Assembly (NCBI GenBank): GCA_030737835.1
Contig: CM060857.1
Span: 11,481,496-11,545,495 of the forward strand
Length of the DNA stretch: 64,000 nucleotides
DNA from: Acorus gramineus
Taxonomy: Eukaryota; Streptophyta; Magnoliopsida; Acorales; Acoraceae
Direction of reading: 5' to 3'
Shown here: positions 1-11,624 of the stretch, piece after piece
How positions within the stretch are numbered: position 1 is the stretch's first letter
How the letters are laid out: every line of letters begins with the position of its first letter
Translations under genes and position numbers: made by a program
Notes under the pieces: model-generated
Seen by the model: only the letters and a program-made list of their open reading frames with translations
The model's database searches: none
Told to the model about the DNA's origin: nothing

Positions 1-234
1 TCGGTGGTTCCTCCAGCTCGGCTTCGACAATCGGGTCTACAAAATGCGGAATTCCATTGAATAGTTGATTCTGTATGGTCGGATGGGACTGTCTCTGCGT
101 CGGCTCAGCACGGATTTCCAAGCACACAACACTTCTTTCCTTTTCTTTTAACTACTACAGTTTTTAACTAAAAAAATTCGAAAGAGAGACATAAGCTATT
201 TTGGGGTTTATACATATTCTAGGAATTGATGACT

Positions 235-612
235 TTATCAATGGAATAAGAGATTTTGTGTTTAATTGTGTTTTCAGTTATTCTCATTGAGAAACATAAT
301 AATAAAGATTGGAGTGTTTGGTTGATGAAGAATAAGATGTGAATAAGTTGATTTGACACGTGGGTTCTATTAATGTATAAGAGGTGATGATAGGTGATTT
401 AATGTGATGACATGTGATTTGATAGGTGGATCCCCTTATTCCAGTGGAGGAATAACTCAATTCTATGGGTGGACTTGGAATATAAATATCAGCTTATTCT
501 CTCCTAATTCCGCATAGCTATACCCCTTTATTCCCTCTACCCAAACACCTTTTTTGCCTTATTCTCCCCTATTCCACCTCTATTCCACCCCTATTCCTCT
601 AGCCAAACAACC
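235..612 (-). repeat. MITE-like repeat, family M2, copy 1
   Basis: Non-coding repeat, in inverted orientation relative to related copies at 2340-2816 and 22262-22640. All share a core with GTGGATCC/GGATCCAC-like and 'AAATCACATGTCATCAC'-like stretches, and ends rich in GGAATAAG or its complement. Edges are approximate because the termini are diverged. The class (hAT-like or PIF-like) is not settled, since no clear target duplication was seen. Confidence 0.45.
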
Positions 613-1758
613 CAGAAGTAATTATTGATAGGATCCAACCAGTGTAATTTTTACCTTTCAGTAAACTCAAAAATATTATTGATAAAACTGTTATGTTTTA
701 TAGATTACAAATTTTTTATTTATACTAATTGCATAAAAATAATAGAATCAGGATCACTAATTTATACTAATTAAAAGATTACTAAAAATTATAGAATCAG
801 GATAACAGTTATTCCTGATTCTACTAGATCCTAGATGATCATCAGAATTAATGGAGATCAATTCTGACTTATTAGCAAAAAGAAATCGCAATTAACAAAA
901 TTGTTAATTTGAATGCCTAAAAAAAGAAAGTTTTGAAAACGGATGATTTGTAGTGACATGGCTACTATTTTTGAATATCTCCTCGATATTTATCTATGTC
1001 CACGTAAAATTTATGAAAAAAAAAAAGTTTCCTATAAAATCAGTAAATCTCCTAAAGTCTCTATCTATTAGACAAAATTTATTTCAGTCTCTACTGAAAC
1101 TAATCAGATCTGTTATTGACTCTAATTTAAAATTTACTTGATAAATTATTGTAATACACTAACTAGATTTGTGGTTGATTTTAAAGAGATTTACTGATTT
1201 TACAGATATTTTTTTCGATTTTCATAAGTTTTCAGTGAGTTATATCGATTTTTCCCATTTCTTTTTACCATTGGTGAGTAAAAAAGATAGCAGAAGAATA
1301 TTTAAGAAAAGGCAGGGACATTTTAGAATCTTCAGAAAAAAAAGGTAGAGACATTTTTGAGATCAAAAAGACTAAATCGAATTTTTTATATTTTGTAAAA
1401 GCTTATTTAAATGTATTTATTTAAACAATTTAAATGAGGGGCTATATTAGCTAGCTGTACATATTTTCTAGAGATTTATAGTCATTTTTAATTTTACATG
1501 ACTAATAACGATCTAGCTAACTTTACATGAAGTTATATCAGTTTTTTTTCCTTGGAGTAAAGTAAACTCTTAATCACATATATGTTTAATTGTTTTTAAA
1601 GAAATAAAATAATGAATGAATTTAAAACACTAGTTATATATAACATTAAAAAATGATGAGAAATAAATAAAACGACAAAAGTCTATGAGGGCGATGCGAA
1701 GGACAATGCTACGTCGATCCCAAGAACATTAATTTTTATAAATTGTATATTTTATCTT
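613..1758. other. AT-rich intergenic sequence
   Basis: No gene is supported here. The open frames are short, start-poor and built of AT-rich codons. Homopolymer A/T tracts and short AT repeats are frequent. Confidence 0.6.
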
Positions 1759-2281
1759 CCCGTATGACGTGTGACATTAGGTTATTCACTTCTGATAACT
1801 ATATTAAGATAGATAACAATTCAGGCTAAATAAATAACTTTTTGTTTGGTTATCTTTTTTGTTATTTTTATTAGGAAACGTAAAAATGACTTTTTTGTTG
1901 TTTGATTCACCTTGGATAAAGTGATGATAAATGGTTGATAAAGGATGAATAAGAGTTTATGATTTTTTAAATGACAATTATACCCTCTGGGAATAGTGTG
2001 AGAGATATATAATTGATTTGATCGATGTGACAGTTTTTGAAATCTGCATGAGTCTGTTAGGTGAGATAAATTTTTTAAATGACAGAGAAGGGTATTTTTA
2101 TCCATTGGCATAGATAAGCCTTGATAAGCAATTCAAACATTTCTTTAAAATCATTATCAAGCCTTATTCTAGCTTATCTAGACATAACTATCGAGGTTTA
2201 TTCTATCAAAACAAACAACTTTTTTTTAGCTATTCTCATCTATTCTTTATTATTCTGACCTTATGTTCCACGCCATACGGG
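1759..2281 (-). mobile_element. MITE, family M1, copy A
   Basis: A 0.52 kb non-autonomous element. Its ends are imperfect inverted repeats: CCCGTATGACGTGTGACAT on the left and, in complement, CCCGTATGGCGTGGAACAT on the right. The interior matches copies at 13186-13711, 37711-38236 and 63838-64000, which run the other way. The shared interior includes GATAGTTATGTCTGGATAAG-like and TGTCACATCTATCAAATCAA-like stretches. No transposase is encoded and no target duplication is certain. Confidence 0.7.
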
Positions 2282-2339
2282 AGGTACGTGTTTTATAAAA
2301 ATTAAAAGATACGTACAAACCAATAGCATATACCGTTTC

Positions 2340-2816
2340 CCTCCGTTTGAGTAACGGGTTAAACGAGAATAAAAGTGGTATAAGGGTGGTATAAGAATGG
2401 ATAGAGAAAATGACTGTTTGTTTATAGGGTATAACTTGGTATTACTAAGCCAGTTTAAACGAGTATAAGAGAGTATAACAGTTCTAAGTAACCCTTACGA
2501 TAAACTATACTCAGTTTATCTATTCTTATGGATAAATAGGGCTCACCTATAAATAAATAAAAAACACATCTCATCACATCAAATCACATATCATCACCTC
2601 TTATACATCAATAGAGCTCATATGTTAAATCAACTTTTTATATTTTATTTATATTTTATTCTTCATCAACCAAACAATTCAACCTTTATTCTTACGTTTT
2701 CCAATGAAAATAAAAAAAACACAACCAAACAGAAAATCTCTTATTCATGTAGAATTGTTATCTATACTGGCATGTTTATCTATCCAGAATAACTCAATTC
2801 ATCAATTCAAACGGGG
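2340..2816 (+). mobile_element. MITE-like repeat, family M2, copy 2
   Basis: The ends read CCTCCGTTTGA and, in complement, CCCCGTTTGAATTG, a terminal inverted repeat of about 11 bp. The interior matches the copies at 235-612 (inverted) and 22262-22640 (same direction). It carries no coding capacity. It lies between an M1 element and a Mutator-like element, so three insertions sit side by side. Confidence 0.55.
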
Positions 2817-2837
2817 CCAAATTTTTTAAAGAAAAAA

Positions 2838-3907
2838 GGAGAAATTGTTCAAATACCCCTTGATTAAGGGTTTAATTTGTTTTTTACCCTTGAACTTTTT
2901 TTTATTTTTTATTTACCACTGAAATCTGATCTTTTTTTTTTTCTGCTCCTAGATTTGTGCCACCTCATTTTTTATACTTAAACCACCCCATCTGTAAATT
3001 AGTATTACATTTCTGTAATCAGTTATTACATTTCTGTAATTTACATGTCCTTAGTTTAGTTCTATGTATGATATTACATATTTGTTGTGTAAATTATAAT
3101 TTTTGTAATTTTTATTGTAATTATTATAAAAATAATAGAAGATATTACATTTCTATTATGTAAATAGTAGATTATGTCATTGGGCATCACATTGAAAATT
3201 TTTGTTGTAGTTATTATGTAAATGTTAATTTCAGTAATTGTTAAGTACATGGATCAAAAAGTAATTTTATTAAATATTACAATTGTGCATAAATTTTTAG
3301 TTCAAATTCATGCTATTACTAATTTTGTTTACATTGCTAAATAAAAATTTATTTAAGTGTTTGATTGTTGTATTTTTGATATAGATTGAAAAACTCGTTC
3401 TTCGTTATGAAGTACATTGAATGTCTAGTTCGATAATCTTGTTTCATTTTACCCAAGAGAACATGAAGATGATTAAGGGAGAGATAACAATTAATCATTA
3501 AGATTTGAAGAAAATGTCGTAATTTAAATAATTGATGTATCTATTTTAACGAAACTTTGAGATTGCATCTATAACAATTTTGTGTACATTGAATACATTT
3601 ACAAATGATAATGTAATGACATTGAGAATGTATATATGATAATTTTGTGTATAAACATCTTTTCATACTTTAATATTTTGTAGATAACTATTAAATATAT
3701 ATAACTATGTGTATAATTTCTATATGTATCACATTATATTTCTGTGTTTCTGTAACTCTGTTTGTAAGGAATAGTTCGAGTATTATGAAAATTCAGAGAC
3801 AAAAAAAAAAAAAAAACCAGATTTTAAAGGTAAATAAAAAATAAAAAAAATCCAGGAGCAGAAAAAAAATTTAACCCTTAGTGAAAGGATATTTGAACCA
3901 TTCCCTC
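2838..3907. mobile_element. Non-autonomous Mutator-like element with 9-bp target duplication
   Basis: A 1.07 kb element with imperfect terminal inverted repeats of roughly 100 bp. The left end begins GGAGAAATTGTTCAAATACC; the complement of the right end begins GAGGGAATGGTTCAAATATC. Both then run through a T-rich stretch to ATTTTTTATTTACC. The flanks 2829-2837 (AAGAAAAAA) and 3908-3916 (AAGAAAAAT) agree at 8 of 9 positions, the duplication length typical of Mutator-like elements. No transposase is present; the open frame near 2957 starts at GTG and looks accidental. Confidence 0.65.
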
Positions 3908-3916
3908 AAGAAAAAT

Positions 3917-4217
3917 GTAGTACAGGTTTCATTTATTAATGATGTTTCATTAATAAAATAAGACTATACAAGGGAAGGGACTATTTAGGATTTGAATATG
4001 AGGACCACGTGTAACATCACAAAAAAAAAGACATTTATACAAACTTTATTATATACATCACAGCTCGTCATGTCATTTATCTAACGTTTATATGCTTAAT
4101 TAGATGAATAATGTATTTTTTTATGCAAGTGGATATAAACAATTTTTTGCATAAATATATATATGTGGTAAACATTAAAATATCTCTAAACATTTAAAAT
4201 ACCTAAATCATAAATCT

Positions 4218-4249
<32 letters not shown>

Positions 4250-5059
4250 TGCAATAAATAGTTGCGTATAAATATATCAAAATATATGAGAATAAACCGG
4301 TATTAATATCTCGGGTCCCCTTGAAATGGTGCCACTCATTTTATTCCATTGATACAAGGAAACTTACTTGTCAAATCATTTTTTCATATTTAAATTATTA
4401 TTTACATATTATTCATTTTTTATTCACAATTTATACATGATAAGAAAAACTTCATTATTACATTTTCTCAATAAAAATAATTAAAAACATAACATAACAT
4501 ATAATAAATTATTATACTTATAATTGTTTATACTGTAATAATTATCTATACCTATTTGTTCGTTATAAAAAAGGTTTCAGCCCTAATTTCAATCCACATA
4601 TTTTTTATTTTTTACAAACCGAGCTTTGAGAAAGTCGGCTAACACCCCCATCTCCGTAAAGAAGAACCAAAGATTAAATCCTAGAGGTATCAATATTCAA
4701 AAAAAAATTTATATACTTCATCTAATGAAATATATTTTTTAAAAAATTAAAATATATACTGTAATAAAGTATATGGATATATTTATAAAAAAAATATAAT
4801 TTTTATTATCAAAATATATATTTATATAATGCTAATAAAATATATAAAATTATAATTTAAACTGAAATAGAGACTGTGAACAAAAAAGAAAAAAAAAAAA
4901 GGGACAGATATTCCACCAACACTATTGGTCCCGTTTTGATTCCAACAAAATAAAGTCCACAACTGAAGCAGTGGATCGTGACACAACGCAGAAAAAGCAG
5001 GATAAGAACACAACGTTTCGTCTTCTCTTTCAACTCTTCCAAGGACGGAACCGAGGACC
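3917..5059. other. Intergenic sequence and GRXS17 promoter region
   Basis: AT-rich spacer. It holds an (AT)n microsatellite at about 4216-4244 and, at about 4570-4690, a short repeat related to 46680-46790 (both contain ACCGAGCTTTG followed by AAGTCGGC). The last 100 bases become CT/GA-rich and form the likely GRXS17 leader. I could not pick a convincing TATA box. Confidence 0.5.
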
Positions 5060-8000
5060 ATGGGCGGCGGCGGAGGCGGAGTGATGAAGGACCTGCGGTC
5101 GAAGGAGGAGCTGGACAGGGTGATCCGCGGAGGAGAGTCCGTTATACTGCACTTCTTCGCGGGTTGGTGCGAGGCGTCGAAGCAGATGGACCAAGTCTTC
5201 GCCCTCCTCTGCACCGACTTCCCCCTCGCTCACTTCTTTCGGGTCTCTCTCTCTCTCTCTCTCTCTCTCCAAAAAAAAAATTGAATTTTTTTAAATCAGA
5301 AAAACATCAATTCGACCTTTTGGTTATAAAATCACATGTGGTTTGTTGTTTTTGCGCAATTGAAGATAAAGATGAAATCATTGAACAAAGAGGTTTTTCT
5401 ATGGGTCTTAATGAATGATCAATATGTTGGGGCCCTTTTTCGATTTGGGTTGTGGTGTTCATTGTACTTGGGGAATATTTGATTGGAGGTTTTGATGATT
5501 TAGTGTTCCATTGTGTAAATTTTACCTTTTTTTTTTTTTTTAATGAACTGAGTGTGGGAAATATGATGTTCTTGTGATTTTTGCTTTCAATTATAAGGAC
5601 CTTAGAAATGAGTGGTTTGCTTTCCACCATTCAATGGGCAGAAGACATCTTCTAGTTGAGATTGAAAAATCTAACCTTTGTGCGTGCGTGTGTATGTTGC
5701 GCGATCATCGTTCTTTTGATTGAATTTATATGTTATTCCTTGTATCAATTAGTTTAAACCATCTGTTCTCACTGTGTTTTAGTGTTTTTTTTTTTTAAAT
5801 AAAAATTATAGATGTTAGTTATTTGACATCAGCGATTTTTGACACTGTGTTTTAGCAGTTTATTGTTCTCTTTCAAAAGTATATGAAACCAATATGGTTT
5901 TAAGTAATTGTTGTATTATATCTTGTTTGATAAAAAGAATTTGAATTATGGTTCAGAACACAACTCTTGTATCCTATCTCATGAAGTCTCGAACACATGT
6001 ATTATATGGTATGGTATCTCTAAGACATCTCAAAATTTTGATGTAATAAAAAATGAACATGAGCCATGCCGGATATGAATATAGATTGTTGAGAAGAGCT
6101 CTAAACCCATATATGGAGTCTTCTATTTAATTTAGATTATCTTCTTCTTCTTCTTTTTTCATGCGCATTCAGGAATTTGGGTTCCAGATTATGGTTTTAT
6201 GCAAATCAGAGTTTTGCTGTCATATCTTGTAGAATTCTTTGATTTTCCTTTTTTTTTTTTTAAATATTATTGTTGGTGTCTTCATTGTTTTATTGATTGA
6301 TAGATTATAATTGTTTTTCAGGTTGACGCTGAAGAACTACCAGAATTATCAGAAGCATATTCTGTTTCTGCTGTGCCTTATTTTGTTTTCTGCAAGGTAT
6401 GGGTGTATCATTATGATCATTAATCCTAGTATATTACTGATGAATGATGATTATGTATCCTTTCAGAAAAGGGGTATACAAATAGGAGGCATGTCCTTGC
6501 AGTAGATAGGTTTTATGACCTTTCTATCAATATGGGATAAAATACTAGATTACTGGAAGAATAACCTTCCGGAAAAAAAAATGAGGCATTGCATTGAACA
6601 ATCAGGGTTTCACTTTCACCAGAGGTTCCACTACAAAAGACCTGGATTCTAATACATATACGAATTTCTCTATGTAGCCTATTCTCCAGATGTAGGGTTT
6701 GTTGATTCTTCCACAGAGGAAGAAATCCTTTTTATGTTCGTATGATCGAATTCACTGATTCAGCGCTCAGGAGTGTCTTTGTAAGTCAGACAGTTGAATG
6801 ACTCTGGTTGTATTTTGGTCACACACTCGTCCACCCACCAGGTCAACGACATTAGCCAACACAAAATACATTTGGACTAACAATCTTCTTCCTTGATAAT
6901 TCTGTGTCAAAACCTTAATATAAAAATGGGAAAGAGTTTTTGAAAGAGATGAAAAACAATTCTGGTCAAATAGAAAAACTATCATCAATTTGGATAAGAT
7001 TATATGTTTTTGATCTAGTTGTGAATGTAATCACGAGGTCAGATTTCATCTTCATATAATTTATATTTTATTTTGTCTAATAGTTTTCGTGATACCTTTC
7101 ATGTTTTTTCTCCTTCAGTTCTACGTGATATTCAGGCAATTATGTTTGTATTAGTAGATTGACAACGTCAAGTGTACGTAGGGTGTTTAAAGCAATCAAT
7201 AATTAGATGAGACAATCACTTCTGCCTTTTCTCTGTCCTGTTTTAATGGTTGTTAAATTGAGGGAACCTGCTAGGTAGATACAGAGTTCTCTTACAAGAT
7301 TGAAGGTATGAAACTATAAATCTTTCATGTCTTTCTTCCTTGCTTTTGTGGTTGTTTGTAATTCTCTTTTTATGCATTTGTAAATGGCATGTTGTCGAGC
7401 TGATTCACTCTACATATACACATACATGGTCTATTTTATAACATTAGAATGTGTTTGACACAGTATTGCTTCTCTAATTACGCGATTGTATAATAGAGGA
7501 TGGTTTCCACGTAATGATTTGACATTTGTTCCTTAGGTTTCCAACTGGTTTTGCATCAATATTTAAAAAAAATTGCTAGCTGTGCTTTCTTTAATTCTGA
7601 TGTTTCGGTTTTCATAAATTGCAAATTGGATGTTGTGAAATGCTTCTCTTACCCATCTGGTTCTGCTCTTGTTAAGCGCTTGCTGTCATTTGGTTTAATG
7701 GTATGTTTTGGTGCACCTTCTCAGAAACTAGAAAGTTGAGATTTCTAGAATACCGTGAGTTGGATTTTGAAAATTATTAAATCCACAGTCTGAGATTTCT
7801 CCAATGCTATGATATCGATGGTTACTTGGTGCATGTCTGTGGGAATATCTAGCTTTCGTTTAGTTCTTCTAATAGTGTTTGTATATGCATTTTTATGGAG
7901 ATTTCTGAAACATAGTTCTATTATCTGAGTTTTTCTCACTGGAATGTATGGAGTGATCACCTAGTTTGTAGTTTAGATTTATAATCAAGTGTAATCCATA

Positions 8001-9236
8001 TCCAAATGATAGCTCGGATGACGCTTTAAAACCTTATTTACAGATCCCAGCTTTCTTTCTCAGGATGGTAAAACCATGGATACACTGGAGGGTGCAAACC
8101 CGTCTAGTCTGGCCAACAAAGTCGCAGAACTCACAGGATCCATCGACCACACAGACTCTGCTGCTCCTGCTAGCCTTGGAACAGCTGCAGGGCCTGCCGT
8201 CCTCGAAACTGTCAAGGAGCAAGCAAAGGGAAACGATTCTTCCCAGACTGAAAAACCGTCATTAAATGAGCGTCTCCAACAACTGGTGGATTCCCACCCA
8301 GTTTTCCTCTTCATGAAAGGAAGCCCAGAGCAGCCCAAGTGCAAGTTTAGCCGGAAGGTTGTCGAGATTTTGAAGGACGAAGGAGTGGAGGTTGGAAGCT
8401 TTGATATACTCACAGACGACGAAGTTCGTGAGGGGATGAAGAAGTTCTCCAACTGGCCAACCTTCCCACAGCTCTACTGCAAGGGTGAGTTTATTGGGGG
8501 ATGTGACATCACTGTGGCAATGCATGAGAGCGGTGAATTAAAGGAAGTCTTCGAAGATCACGGGATTCTTTCCCACTCCAACGGAGCTAAAACTGCTTCT
8601 GGCTTGAGCTCTGCTTTAATTTCTCGGTTTGAAAGCCTCATCAATTTGAGTCCTGTCATGTTGTTTATGAAAGGAAAGCCGGAGGAGCCCAAGTGCGGTT
8701 TCAGTGGCAAGGTTGTTGAGATTCTTCAGCAGGAGAAGGTCGAGTTTGAGAGCTTCGACATTCTCACTGACGATGAAGTCCGCCAAGGCCTAAAGGTCTT
8801 CTCGAATTGGCTGAGCTATCCACAACTATACATAAAAGGAAAATTTATTGGTGGATCCGACATCGTTTTAGAGATGCAGAAGAGCGGGGAGCTGAAGAGG
8901 GTTCTAACTGAGGAGGGGATCCTACCCAAGGAACTGCTCGAGGATCGCCTGAGGAGTCTGATCTCTTCATCAGAGGCTATGCTTTTCATGAAAGGTTCGC
9001 CAGACAATCCGAGGTGCGGATTCAGCAGGAAAGTTGTGGATGCTCTCAGGGAGGTTGGGGTGTCTTTCGGGCATTTCGATATCCTGACCGATGATGATGT
9101 GAGGCAGGGTTTGAAAGCATTCTCAAACTGGCCGACATATCCTCAGCTTTACTACAAAGGCGAGTTTATTGGAGGTAGTGATATCGTGCTTGAAATGCAG
9201 AAATCAGGGGAGCTTAAATCTGCCCTCTCTGAATAG
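5060..9236 (+). CDS. GRXS17: Monothiol glutaredoxin S17 (Trx-like domain plus three Grx domains)
   Basis: Exons 5060-5242, 6322-6396 and 8064-9236 give 476 residues; all junctions are GT-AG and phase 0. GRXS17 family proteins (about 488 residues in Arabidopsis) bind Fe-S clusters in the cytosol and nucleus and act in cytosolic Fe-S assembly and redox protection. Seen here: an N-terminal thioredoxin-like domain with WCEASK (Cys37), then three glutaredoxin modules, each with MKG, FDILTDD and SNWP/SNWL...PQLY...GEFIGG-type blocks that bind glutathione. The active-site cysteines are Cys179 in CKFS, Cys297 in CGFS and Cys404 in CGFS. The first module therefore departs from the canonical CGFS. The start sits in ACCATGG; an in-frame ATG at 5084 is a weaker alternative. 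The gene is convergent with the Hsf gene. Exon 1 is much more GC-rich than exons 2 and 3. Confidence 0.95.
5244..5270 (+). repeat. (TC)n microsatellite at the GRXS17 exon 1 splice donor
   Basis: A run of about 13 TC units that begins with the T of the donor GT. The 5' splice site is CGG|GTCTCT, so the intron start lies inside a length-variable repeat. Confidence 0.85.
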
Positions 9237-10148
9237 GCTGGGTTTTTCATGTCTCAAAGAGTTAATTAGTTATACTCTCATATGGGAACATATTTAATCT
9301 GGAGCTGAAACAATCATGTGAGTGCAGATTAGTGAAACTATGCATTTGTCAAATATGTATCACTGAATATTTATGTGATTTTATCTGGAGGTTTGTAAGC
9401 CAAAAATTGGATTTTTCACCTGCTTATTGGGTCTTCCATTGTGATGTTGGCTTTCATATGTTGTTTATCTCAAATTTGGCCTGCATTATTTGTGGATCCT
9501 CCAATGTTGTAATAATCTAGGAGAAGTCTTGATAACTACCAAGGGGGTTGGAATTGTTTATTGGGTTTAATTAATATATATATATGTTAATGGATTAAAA
9601 TACTTCATCTTTTTTTTATATAAAAAAAAGTCTTGATGATCATCTAATGAACAAAAATTTGATGATCTGAATCAATCATAAGAGTACAGGTCATTCAATC
9701 ATTTTTTGATGTGGGTGTTATCATTTTTGTGTTTGATTCAAATACAAACCACTTATGTAAAGATAGAATTATCATTTGATAAGTTAAAATATGAACAAAA
9801 TTGGTATATAGTATCCATCAAATCATACAGTGAATCTCTCCCTAATTTAAGGGAAATGATCAAGCAAAAACAAAAAAAACCATTTATGTGACCCCAAGCT
9901 GATGTGGATCGATCATAAGAGTATAGCAAATTTACCAAAAAAAAAAAAAAAACACAATAATAGGATGACATGTTGTATAGTGATTTGTCTGATATAAAAT
10001 TGGTTATGTTAGAGGTCACAAGATCAAAGACTCTTTATAAAACCATGATGAATATGCATCAAATGCACAGCGTTCTAAAAAATCTTTTGATCCATCAAAT
10101 GTAGACAACCCACACTAACAAAAAAATTAGTCCCTGATCAAATTTTAG
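9237..10148. other. Convergent 3' flanks of GRXS17 and the Hsf gene
   Basis: Holds the two 3' untranslated regions and about 0.5 kb of AT-rich spacer with an (AT)n run near 9575. No additional gene is supported. Confidence 0.55.
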
Positions 10149-11553
10149 TCAGGTACTAGTGCTCACATACTGAGACAAACAATTCAACAGCTTCTTCTGC
10201 AGGTCCTTGAACTGGGCAATCTGAGAGAGCAATTCAGAATTCTGCCTCTGAAGGCTCTTGTTCTCCTCCAACAACAATTGATCATCACTGCTGTCCATGT
10301 CTGGTGCCTCCTTCTTCTTGCAAGGCTCGAGAGTGCTCGGGAAAATGCTCGGCTCGCACCGCTTCCTCCTTATCTCCCCGAGTTCTTGCCGTCTCCCCCT
10401 CCGAAACTTCTCGTGCCGGAATTCCCACCGCCCCGAAGCCGACTTCTTGAAACCCTGCTATGTGCATGGTTTCATATAATTCAACCATCAAAACGTTAAC
10501 AGCAGTCATAGAGTTCATGTACAATAAATATGCGATCATTGTAACAGTAATATGGTGAAAATGAAATTATTTTCTATATGTTAGTCTAGTTTTAGTGTGA
10601 AAAATTATATGCAAAAACTTATATCTTTGGATGTGATGAATTTTCAAAAAATTAAAAATATGATAAATCATTAAAATTAAATGATGAATCTACTTAGTTT
10701 TGGGTTGGTTTGTAATGGGTTAAGGTTTTCGAGATTAAGATATCTTAATTTTATAATAAAAATATTCATAAATTTTTTTTTTTTCAAAATTAAGATATAA
10801 ATTGAGGATAAATGTTACTTTAGTTTTTAGACACAACAAAAACTTTCTATTTCAATCATTTTAAAATAGGGGAAATTGTCTATATTTATTTTGATTATTT
10901 TTTAATAATAAATAAGATAAGCTGTTTTCCTCCCAGTTGACCATAAATGTATTAAGAGATAAGTAAGACAAAGTATCATATATGTTTGATGAAATTGTTT
11001 TCTAAATATATCATAATTAGTACTAGCTAGAAATACAAAATAATGTGAAGAAAGTGACAAAAATTAGAGTTTCATTTCATCCAAACACACAGTTCGACAA
11101 ACAAAATGTGTTTGATCGATGAGTACAGAGTTACATGATCATCAAACTCTTTCAAACGTTTTGAGTATTTTATCATTAACAAGGAGAACTTTTCATTCTC
11201 AAAATTTAGTTCTACTGTATTACATGGAATTAGAAATTTTGATGGAATATGTAGGAATGAACACATGCATGATGTACCCCATATATTATATGTATGCATA
11301 TAATGATCAAGCACTTATAACTTACATAAGTGTTGAGTTGTCTGACGAAGCTGGAGAAGTTGCAGTGCTTGAAGTACTTTGGCAACAAGACCTCCGAGAA
11401 CTCCTGCGGCGACCACACGACGAAGCTCGTCCCGTCCTCGCTCCACGACACCACGTGGCCGTTCTCCGGCCGTTCGATCAGTTCGTACGTCTTCGACAGG
11501 AACGGTGCCGGACACTTCACCATGGGACGTCGACTCCCCATGCATGCATGCAT
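10149..11553 (-). CDS. HSFB5: Class B heat stress transcription factor, HsfB5-like
   Basis: Two exons, 11326-11553 and 10149-10454, joined in phase 0 across an 871-bp intron, give 177 residues. The intron falls at the conserved site in the Hsf DNA-binding domain, between LNTY and GFKK. The domain runs from [15 protein letters not shown] through [16 protein letters not shown] to [21 protein letters not shown] linker and a heptad coiled coil (about residues 130-165: [20 protein letters not shown]) follow. The protein stops soon after the coiled coil. No LFGV repressor tetrapeptide is visible, as described for HsfB5 but not for other class B factors. Two starts are possible: 11553 or, four codons on, 11541 (MGSRRP). 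The function would be promoter binding at heat stress elements, with unclear repressor activity. HsfB3 is the main alternative name. Confidence 0.88.
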
Positions 11554-11580
11554 AGACAGTAATTAAGATCGAGAGAGACA

Positions 11581-11584
<4 letters not shown>

Positions 11585-11621
<37 letters not shown>
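11585..11621 (-). repeat. (GA)n / (TC)n microsatellite in the Hsf 5' leader
   Basis: About 18 uninterrupted dinucleotide units, 30-65 bases upstream of the Hsf start. It lies in the presumed 5' untranslated region or core promoter and is a pyrimidine (TC) run on the coding strand. Confidence 0.85.

Positions 11622-11624
<3 letters not shown>

Noticed and set aside
4822-5272. Minus-strand frames across GRXS17 exon 1
   Set aside because: Antisense shadows of a GC-rich exon, with translated TC microsatellite and poly-Phe runs.
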